A program made the translations under genes and the position numbers. Source: Klebsormidium nitens (taxonomy: Eukaryota > Streptophyta > Klebsormidiophyceae > Klebsormidiales > Klebsormidiaceae). Taken from it: 22,525 bases of DNA. Below the pieces are notes generated by a model. The model saw only the letters and a program-made list of their open reading frames with translations. It was not told the DNA's origin and made no database searches. Location of the stretch: positions 1 to 22,525 of the forward strand of contig DF237777.1 in NCBI GenBank assembly GCA_000708835.1, given 5' to 3'. Shown here in pieces: positions 1 to 9,900 of this stretch. Numbering within the stretch: position 1 is the stretch's first letter; each line of letters starts with the position of its first letter.

Positions 1-150
1 AAGCCCCCTCAAACAGCGGCGTACCAAGGTCTTGCGTCTTCTTTTATACAATCTTAAAGGCCAAACCTTGGTACCTCACGGTGAACTATAACATCTTTCA
101 GAAACTCTGAGGTATGGCCGACCTTGCAGGCCTCCTCAGAATCTCTAAGG
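1..150 (-). repeat. Left terminal-type repeat, inverted copy of the 8850-9220 repeats
   Basis: The reverse complement of this stretch matches the repeats at 8850-9220 almost base for base over more than 120 bp. The shared parts are the GCAAGGTCGGCCATACCTCAG segment, the GTTCACCGTGAGGTACCAAG segment and the TTGTATAAAAGAAG core. Within it, 21-74 is a 54-bp hairpin unit with perfect 10-bp arms (GTACCAAGGT at 21-30, ACCTTGGTAC at 65-74). The repeat may continue off the left edge of the window. Confidence 0.85.
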
Positions 151-583
151 CATGGCCAACGTACTTGCACCCCTTTGCAGATCTTCTGTACGCGCGCGCT
201 GGCCGCAACAGCCTCAACCTCAACGTGTGCTACGATGCTAGCCCCCCCCGCAGCGCCCATCCATGCGAGCTGTGGCGTGCCCGAGTCGGATTGCGGCAAG
301 TCCAGCCCCGCCGCAGGCCAATTATCACTCCACAGTCGCAAACGAGTCTGAGATGTTCTGGGACTCTCGGGTCCCTTGACCAAGGGGCTGATAGGTGAGG
401 AATCTGTGTTGGACTTCGTTGTTGTTGCAAGTTGATTGGGTCACGTGCCTACGCGCTGCCAACCCGGCAACATTGAAGTCCGTGAGTTGCGGGGCACAAT
501 CATCATGTCTCGATCCGAGCAGTATATGTCACTGCAATACAGGCACCCTCCTCATGATCAGCGGGATCGAGAGCAACCCCGGG
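151..583. other. 5' flank of the replicase gene; no gene seen
   Basis: Short ORFs exist here on both strands, but they overlap each other and resemble nothing I know. A TATA-like TTTATACAA lies in the left repeat (about 44-52). It is the only promoter-like element I see upstream of the first exon, and it is more than 500 bp from the proposed start. Confidence 0.4.
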
Positions 584-3500
584 ATGTCGCAGAATCCGGA
601 CACCCCAGGCGGCTCACGCGGACGGCACTTATTCACCATCCCGTCTTGGCAGGTACGTGGCAAACAACCTTTGTACAGCTGTGTCATGCACCGCTGTCGA
701 AGTTGCCTCCATGCTACTCCAAGAGCTGTTTGTCCTACCAGGATAGCAGAATCATCTCATTTTCATGATGTGAGCGAGTGCTAGAAGCATTGCGTCAAGA
801 ACTCACGCCATCATCAACGTGCAGGAGGTCCACGAAAGCAGTCGGCCAGCAGCACTTCACACTCAGTTGTTCGAGGAGTGGCAGCGGCAGGTGAGAGTGT
901 CTCGATGGACGAGTCTCAAGCATACTCGTTCGCGTGTGCTTAGGTCCGATCCAAGGGAACTGCCATCATCATGTGCACAAGTTTCAACCAAGAGAGGTCT
1001 CATTGAGGGGCACCCATTCTCATGTGCAGAGGTCTGGTCGAAGGGCAATAGTGTTCATGTGAAGAAGTCTGTTTGAGAGGCAATCGTTCTCATGTGCAGA
1101 AGTCTGATTCAGGGCCAGAAGCGTCAGCCCGCTCCACAAGCCAGCCAACTCAGTCGGGGGTGGAGCAGCCGATCGCGCTAGGATTCAGCGCGGAGGTGAG
1201 TGTCCTTGACGCTCTTCAATTGCTGCAAGGCAAATGGGCTTGAAGAGCTCGCCTTTAAGGGCCTCCTCTCTGTCCGGGTCATTGTCTAGGAAGTCCTCAA
1301 AGAGCAGACAAGGTTGTCGCTTGAGCGGCGCTCAAATCCCCCTACTAGCATGAATTTTCGAAAAAGTCATGGCCACTACAAAGCCCTCAGGTCGTCGCAT
1401 GTGCCCTTTCCGCAGAGGTGCCTGATAGCGAATGCGGCTGCATCTTGAAAGTCTGCTGCTGCCCCCAGAGTGTCTCTGTCATCGGTCGGAGTTGCCTCTT
1501 CTGTGCGCCCTTTGTCCCTAAGCTCCCTACCCAAAATTGTTGCTGCCTTGCAGGCGGGCCCCTCCTTCAGCGCCCCGCGTCCTGCTACCGATCCCCGTCC
1601 TGCTACACAGCTGGCACCTGCGGTGAGTCCGCTTGCCTGATAGTGACAGCCAGAGGCATCTTGACGATGATCTTGTCGTTCTCGACGCTGATCGAACCCT
1701 TGTCGCTTCGATTTGCGCCCTTCCAACTGACGGTCCCGCTCAGCTCTACTCTCCAAACGGCAAAGAAGTGGGAGATGAGGTACTCCAGCCAGCTCACATA
1801 GTCATAGAACTTCTCGCCTTTGTCCCATACTAGAGCGCGCTTGTTGGGCGTAATTGTCCACTGGCAGTAGTAAGAGGGGTACTTCTCCGAGAGGGAGTCG
1901 AACCCCTCACCAATGTACAAGCCCTTGATCACCTCTCGCTCGATCTTGACCGGACGCTTCTCGGAAACTGCATAAGGTAGCTTCAGGTCGTCCTGGTGGC
2001 AGTGATCGTGCACTGCATCCATTGTGGCTCTCTCCTTGGCAGTCAGGGGTCGAGAAAAGGTGAAGCGGCCGGTGAATCTGGTGTCGTAGCCCATGGTGCG
2101 ATGCCATTTGAGAGCTACAACGTTCTCCTAAGTCCGTGTATGTAACGCAGTTCTAGTGCTTGCGTGCAGGAGGTCGCAGAGGTTGCAGGCAGGAAGAGGG
2201 CAGCCTCGAGCAGGGAGAGCTCCCCGCCACCCCTTGGTACTAGGAAACGAACCGGAAGCCCAGATGAAGCGGTGAGCTGCAATCTGCGTTTATGTTCTTC
2301 AATCTTGAAGGAGGAGCTCTGGCGCCTGTTGCTTGCGCATGGTGACTGCAAGGGCTCGAGGCATGTTTGGGTTTGCCTGAGCATAAAGCATAGGCTCTGT
2401 TTCCAATGAGGCTGGGCTGGCCACCCTGGGTTTGCCACCGTCTGCAAAGCAGCTTTCCCTTGAGTTGCTTTCAAGCCTGTTCTCTTTCAAAGTAGAACCG
2501 TAGAAATCCCGGTACATGCGCCGTCGACTGCAGGCTATTTTAGGTCCCTTGCTCATGACGATCATAGCAGCAGCTTAAGCCCTTCTTTCAATTGGAGCAG
2601 CATCCCCTGCATCGTTTTGCAGGAGGTGTATTTGGCACCACCCCCAATCAAGGTAGTGTTGAGCGCAACTATGCAGCCTCCTTTGCGAGTTGGCGCGAGA
2701 GAGATCGGCTTAGTCACTTCTCATGCTGCCGTTTTCTGTTCGTAGGCTATGCGCCACGAGCCAACGTCACGCGAGCCTATTCTCTCCAAAGAACTTTTGC
2801 CTCAAGGAGAGCGTGCTACTCCTGCCTGCGCGCATGCAGAAGTGAGTGCCCCATCCTCATCATTGCTAGTAGTATCCCTCCTCGTCATATAGGTCCGAAG
2901 ATTCCTCCAAGTCTCTGACATCGTGGAGGAGAGAAGGTTGGCCCTCCTCGCCCTCACTTGCGTAGAAGCGTATCAAGAACAACGAGCTAGGACCTTCCAC
3001 GTCGAAACTGAGCCCCTGTCTCCATTGCTTGAAGACGGCCACCCAATCGAGCCTTGTCGTTCCACTGCGGCATCCAAACTGTTGACAGGCGGCCTTGAAC
3101 GCCTTCGTAACGACTTCGAAAACCAGCCTGGCTGACTTGCAAGCACCTTTTTTGTCGTTGATAATGCCGAAGAGTTCTCCGATCTGCTCGTCTGACAGGG
3201 CTTGATCTAGGTTGGCAGCCATCAGCTCGAAACCTGCTGCTACTAGTGGTGAAGCATTCCCCTAAGTGTCCGTCAACTCACCTTAGATCCCCGCTCCTTG
3301 CAGGTTGACATCGATCCAGGAAGCACGCTGCTTCCGAACCTGAAAGACCCTCCGGAGTCTGAACTGGCTGAGTTTCTCGCTGAGAGGCGGGCCCAGGCTG
3401 CAGAGGGAGGCAAAGCTGCAGCCGCATCCACACAGGTGGGGGATACCGCATTTCTAGTGAATACGGGCTTGCCTGAGCAGAAGGCATAGGCTCTGTTCCC

Positions 3501-3954
3501 ATTGAGACTGCCCACTAAGCACCCTGGGCTTGCCACCGTCTGCAAAGCAGTTTCCCCTGCCAGAGTTTGTGATTTGCTAAGTGAGCAGCCACTGGCCGGC
3601 ATGTCATAATGAAGACCCAAGGCCATTCCATCTGCCTTGTTGAACATTCGCTTCCGCTACCCCGCAGGAGGTTGCAGCGGATTCCGATCAAGAGGCAACG
3701 TCCTTTGGCATTGAGGAGACGTCGGGGGAGTCCAAATCCGAGGAAGAGGCCACTTTCGCGGATTTTCAAGGCATCGACGACTCCATGCAGCCCGACGCAG
3801 GCAACCTGGACCTGTTTCGGGCGATGGACTTGAAGGAGGAGGCAAGACGTGGGCTGGCGGCGGAGACCGTCGATGATATGCTGGCCCCCATGCGGGAGGA
3901 GATGCGGAGGAGGCAGGCTCGAGATGAAGACAACGCCCAACCGTCGACCTCTGC
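584..3954 (+). CDS. Replicase N-terminal disordered region (nine exons)
   Basis: Nine exons encode Ser/Pro/Glu/Gln-rich sequence without a recognisable domain. All but the last have lengths divisible by three and phase-0 borders, so any could be skipped without loss of frame. Four begin with GAGGT after the acceptor (825, 2170, 2623, 3668). Exon 2170-2271 has two basic patches (GRKR and TRKR) that could act as nuclear localisation signals. Exon 3668-3954 is strongly acidic at first, then turns to a charged, helix-forming stretch (EEARRGLAAE, EEMRRRQARDED). I do not know a function for this part. It resembles the unstructured N-termini common in eukaryotic mobile-element proteins. Confidence 0.5.
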
Positions 3955-6900
3955 GTAAGTAGCTTGCTTCTAAGAATACTGTGGAAAGTCTTCGAATCCA
4001 ACCAGGGGTAAAAGCGCTCCCGCATCCCAAGTCTTTGGTTGCCACTTATGCTCACCGGTTGACTCGTGCAAAGTACTAATCACTCATCAGCAATCATGTA
4101 AAGTTATGATCGGTTAACGATCCCAAGCATCCAAGCCCGCCAAGCTCTCTGATGAGCCCCATTGAGCAAGTGGTATTTCAGATCTGCCTTGATCACTCTT
4201 ACGAAATGTTGAGTGCTCTGTTTGGTACATTCTTTGGGGCATGGCAAGCCTAAGACGCAACACAGGCTCTTCGAAGATTGCATCTTTCCAAGGCGACGCT
4301 CAACTTGCTGTAGAAGTAAAAGGCAGTTCTCTGGTACATCTTGGGGGGTATGGCAAGCTCTCCAGAGCGAGAGAGGGTCTCATTTTTGAGCACGGCACAA
4401 GCACGCACATCGTTTCCCACGTCGGTAGCTTCCTATTGCGCTGAGCCTTCGACTGACTCTAACGCTCCCCTCATGCAGCACCCCGATGTATGAGGCGGCA
4501 GTGCCCGAGCCGGCGGTGCAGTCTGACGTGCTCACGGGCAACGAGGTCTTCAAGAAGGACGACTTCCGGGTGCTACGCGTGCGAGAGCATGGCACCAACT
4601 GCTTCCATCAGGTCGGGGCCAACCCTAGGGGCCGCCTTCCTGGCCCAAAGTTCTTTATGCAGCAAGAGGCTGCGCTCCTGAACCATGAAGCGCAGGTTGC
4701 TCTGCACAAGTGGTCTGGCAAGGTCGAGAACGGGGTTAGGATTTCGTGGCGCAGCTTTGCTTCGTACCCAGATTGGGAGACAGCGCGTTCACATCTTGAG
4801 GGGAAGCATGGGTCAGTGACTGAGATCATCCAGGACGGGAAGCCCTGCAAGCCCTACCTCGACCTCGATGGAAAACACGGGCTCCCCTTCAAGCGTCAGC
4901 CAGTAGTTGGGCCAGACGGAGAGGTCGTAGAGGGCGGGGTGAGGTACTCGGTGAAGGAGGTGATTGGGATAATTGAGGAGTGGGCCACCCGCATCTTTAT
5001 GAGCTACGGCTATGAGCTGGCGCCGAGCAGCTTTGTGTGGATCGAGAGCTCCGGCCAGGCTAAATTCAGCCTCCATCTCACCATCAACCAGCTGGCGCCC
5101 CGCCAGCTCGTCTTCGGCTCCAACACCGGGGGGGCGGCCCACTTTGCGCGGCGGCTCAAGGAGAGGCTGCGCCAGTGGCATTCCAGCATCGCCGCCCTCA
5201 TCGACCTCAACGTGTACACAAAGGATCGTGAGTGGCGGACCCCGGGAAGCGCCAAGGTGGAGAGGCCGGAGAGCGTTCTGGCATGCATCAACCGGGGCCA
5301 TTCGTGGAAGGATGCCCTGGTCACCTGGTTGGAGCCCTTCGAGGTGAGCAGCATCAGAACACCGGTCACAGCATAGGTGGTCCGCCGACTCAGCCACACT
5401 TTAGTGCACTGCAGCTTCTGACGCAATCGGCAAGGCAACAAACAAAGGTCGCCCTTTCCTTCCAGAATTGAAGGATGACACTGCTCTGAGTTCGGCCACC
5501 CGTACTTCCGTTGCAGGTGCCTTCCTAGGTTTGTTGCTCGCAAATTGCTGCTCTACAGGATCGTCCCTTTGAGAGAGCTCGGCTTTTGCTGCCATCCGTC
5601 ATGTCCGTTTCATTCCCGAAAGAAGGCAGGTATAAACCGTTCAGGAAGCATCTTGGCATCCTCTCCTGCTCCTCATCTCTGTCAAATGCGCTGCAGGCCC
5701 GCAAAGAGGTCAAGGTGCCGTTCCAGCTGCCGGAGAGGCTTCACGAGAAGTTCAAAAACCCTCGAGACATGTCTGAACGGGGCACTGAGCGCAGCTCCAA
5801 GAACGAGGAGTTCGTCAAGGCCCGCATGCTGACTCTTCTCAGAGAGCGCTTGCACCCCACCGCTTACGAGGAAGGCCCCGATCGCTTCAATTACAGCGAT
5901 CGCTCGGAGCCGTGCTACACGGGTCGGATCCATGAGAACCGCCAGAATCTAACCTGCCACCTCAACCCAAACGGTAAGATCTATGCCCTATGCTTCAGCA
6001 ACAACACTGAGGGCGGGGACTCACAGTTGCCGTGTGTTAGCAGGGCGTTCTGCCTTGGAGACTTGTTCGAGGACAACATCTCGTTTGAGGCTGGCGCTGT
6101 TAAGGTGGACATGCAGCACCTTAAGCGGGTCCCAGGCGCGTCAACACCGGAGCTTGTGGCCGAAGTAGCAGCGGGTACGACGACGGCGGACGACCTGATG
6201 AAGCTGAACACATTCACTAACGAGTGAGCGACACTCTTCACAAAGCATGGCACTCCAAGTTCGTTGCATGAGGGATCTTGTCATCGATTGTTGCCAGCCT
6301 GCAGATTGGCGTTGATTATGCGGATTGCCTTTGAGCACGTGCATGCGCCCTCAACTCCAAGAGACACTCGTCTTACTTGACAACGTGCAGCATTCCTCAC
6401 TCATAATTAAGGCTCCTCGCAAAATCCCCTTGTGCCCCTCAGCAGCAACGAGGTTGACTTGTTCGCGTCCCAGGACGTGCCAGCACAGCAACGCTCGTGT
6501 TTACATTTCGCAGGTGGATCGCGGGCAAGTTTCCCCTCCTTGGCATCCGGTCAGGTGTGAACACCGGCAAGACGGTGCATTGCGGGGCGGTCTCGGACGA
6601 GCTTTATGAGCTGGTTCGGGAAGCAAGCGGCCGCCCCATGAGGACGGGCATGATCACTTACCGGGTGGCACAGGCCGAGGATCTCAAAGGGCGCTTTCAC
6701 CGCACTGCGAACTACCTCGATCTGAAGGCGGATTATGAGAACGAATGGTTCCAGGATCCGACTGATAAGCGCATTCTTCTAACAGCGCTCCAGTCTCGTG
6801 AGCAATTCCCGGAGATTGTAATTCAAGTCGACAGTCTTCTGAACCTTCGGCCTGATGGCATTGGTGAGGTTGCTCCGTTCGACCTCGTGATCTTGGACGA

Positions 6901-9900
6901 GGTGGCAAGCATCCTCGCGCATCTCTCGGCGGCGACCTTGAGAAATGGCATGGAGACTGCGGAGCTGTTCTTGGAGATTGTGCAACGAGCAAAGCGCGTG
7001 CTGGCCATGGACGACGGGTATGGGCAGCGGGAGCACGAGTTCTTCCGTCTTGCGAATGTGCCTGGAAAACTCATCATCAACACGAGAAGGGCAACGGTAG
7101 GCATCGAAACTCTCACCCACTCGGTCGTGTGTCTCAGCGCGCCCTTCGAGCTGGATTTGCTTGTCGCAAACTTGGCCATCAAAATTCTGGACGCTGAACA
7201 TCGACCAATGAAGGCTGTTTATCCTTTGGCTAGGATGGTGATGCGAGTGTCTATCTTAGTGCTTCTTCGCTTCCCCTCGTTGGTTCCTAGTCGCCCGCAC
7301 TTATGCGCTGTTGGTGACCGCTTTGCTAACATCTTGGCTTCGCCTAGCTACAGCTTCCAAAGCCTTTCTCGTTATGGCTCAGAAGGACCCCGCTCCTGGT
7401 ATGCAACGCTTTCAAGGGGCGCTGATATCGTTGAGCTCTTTCTGCGCAGGTTCCCCTTACCTTTCGCGTCTGTCAGGATGAGAGGGCGTGGCTGGAGCGG
7501 ATTGTCAGTGATCTTGCTGCTGGCAAGAACGTGGTCGTGGTCAGCATGTCTGCAAGGGTTTTAGAGCGCATCCAAGACCGGGTGATCACGCAGACCTCGC
7601 TCGGGCTCACAGAGAGCGACATTCTCATACACAGGCCCTAAGTGGGGGGGACAACACGGCTCTCTTGAGGAACGTCGCTGTGAACTGGAAGGTCCGTCTG
7701 CTCATGTACAGCCCAACCGTCGAGGCTGGCGTGAACTTCGACGAGGATTGGTTCCACACCAAATTCCTCTACATGTGCCGCAAGAGCACGACGGCTCGGG
7801 CAGCCTGGCAAGCGTCGCTGCGGGTCCGGCGAACGCAGAGCTCGCTGGTCCATTCTTTCGTCCAGGAGTCCATCTCTGTTGTGCTCGACTGTGCGCCAGT
7901 GATCCCAGCCTCCTGTCTTCACACTTATGGTCAGGTGAGCAGTCTGCTCATGGCAAACGGCGTTGCATGGCAGAGCGCACTCAAGATGCGGCTCGCATTA
8001 CCTTGCATGTTTGAGCAGCTTTAAAATTCTTCGTGAGCGCTGAGCTGTCCGTTCAGAGCTTCTGCCCAGTTGCAACTCGCTTGAGTTGGTGTCACGAGGC
8101 CTATTGGGCTGAAATCGGGGCCTCAATCTGAGCAATTGATCTGAAATTTACTCTATGAAAGTCCTTCGGGACTTCGTCCCCACACAGAAGCGCAGCCTGC
8201 TTGTGAAAACCAGAGCGTATGCTTATGACGGATCTTTCTCCACAGACTTCGACGGCGATGGCGGCGCGGACACCCGACTCAAGCGACGAGTCATCTTCGC
8301 AGGTATAGTTCGCACCATCCTACAGACCATCTCGTTCCTGCGTCATCTTGAAGTTGAGCGTATGTACAAGCTACTTGTACCGAGTTTAGCGTTCCGATTG
8401 CTTGAAGCTGAAGCTGGCACCTCGAGTCTCGGAGGGATGATGTGTCTGGATCTTTCTCCAACCACTAGGAGGGCAACCGCTTGGACGAGCAAGTTGCGGG
8501 CGGATCTTCTCTCGACCAGCCGTCGAGCCCCTACCAGCCAGCCGTGGAGGCTGCGACTTCGAAGCAGCAGCTCAAGGTAGGACATCAGGTCTCCCGTGCT
8601 TTTGGCTCTAGTGTGAATGTACAAAGTGTGAATTGCCAGAGGAAAGCGCAAATCCTTTTTCTTTGTCGTCCAGTCAAGTTAGTTCTGAGGATCACAGGGC
8701 ACGATCCGAGCACGATGTGACACGATGAGGCTGTATTCTCTTTGCGAGAACCTCTTTGGTCAGGTGAAAGATTGGCATGCGTTGCCAAGGAACTCAAAGC
8801 AACCTATGTGAGTGGGGCGCAAGGTCTGCTATGCCCTCAACATTTCGAAGGGTTGTAGTTCACCGTGAGGTACCAAGATTCGGCCTCTAATCTTGTATAA
8901 AAGAAGAAGCAGAATCATGGTACGCCTCTGTTTGAGGGATCCCTGCAAGGACGGCCATACCTCAGAGTTTCCTTCAGATGTTGTAGTTCACCGTGGCGTA
9001 CCAAGATTCGGCCTTTAAGATTGTATAAAAGAAGACGCAGATTCATGGTACGCCTCTGTTTGAGGGGCCTTGCAAGGTTGGCCATGCCTCAGAGTTTCCT
9101 TCAGATGTTGTAGTTCACCGTGAGGTACCAAGATTCGGCCTCTGAGATTGTTTATAAAGAAGTCGCAGAATCATGGTACGCCTCTGTTTGAGGGGCCCTG
9201 CAAGGTCGGCCAGGCCATGGTCTTTCTTTCCAAATCGCTCACATCAACCTTCTCGTTTGCAGCGGTCCTTCATTCCCCCACGCCGCGTCACCGTAGCGGA
9301 GACGCTGCAGTATCTACAAGCCTGCACCACCCATCAGACGGCTGCGTGGAGGCGGGTCCCTGCGCGCGCAGAGGGCTCTGCCCAACCTGTTCGGCTGATC
9401 GAGGACGGCCCCCTCTTCCGGGCCTTTGTGCACACCGAGGCGGAGCGGCAGAACTCTGACGCGCGGCTCCTTCAGGAATTCCAGCTGCAGTTGCGCGAGC
9501 TGGCCACGTGATAGAGATTGAGCAAAACGAGGAGGATTCGGGCAAGAGTAAGAAGCGGCGCGGGTTAGATCCAGAGGCTTTCAAGATCATCGAGGCGAAT
9601 GCGATCGATGAGGCGGAATATAGGCGGTTGAAGCGGTTGCGAGATGTGAAAAGGGACAGAGGGGCAGAGCACTTAGAGGTGGTTAGGTACGAGGCCTGCC
9701 AGTACTACGGCCTGAAGAACATTGACGAGCACTTCTTCAAGGAGACCCAAGCCGCCTTCAAGCCCCCGTTTTCGGAGCAGCTCGACTTCTTGAAGGTGAT
9801 AGTGAAGGGGAAGTTTCTTGACGAGGGGACGGTGGGTCGCAAGAGCAACGAGGTCGTCATGGTGGAGACTGCACGGACGTTGCTTCAGGACATGGGCCTT

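Noticed and set aside
114-784. Several overlapping short plus-strand frames in the 5' flank
   Set aside because: They overlap each other in different frames and lie partly in the terminal repeat; only the 584-652 stretch has a good start and donor.
1376-1756. Minus-strand 126-codon open frame with many charged residues
   Set aside because: It overlaps both the phage-type gene and the proposed exon 1554-1622, has repetitive Arg/Gly/Ala content expected from a GC-rich antisense frame, and resembles nothing.
6225-6227. TGA as the true end of a separate primase gene
   Set aside because: A GTGAGC donor overlaps it and the next exon completes the split codon in phase and leads straight into the helicase, so a fusion is more likely, though an unspliced short form cannot be excluded.
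8155-8580. Plus-strand 141-codon frame after the helicase
   Set aside because: Better explained as parts of two short phase-0 exons (8246-8302, 8469-8576) read partly in another frame; its own product shows no domain.
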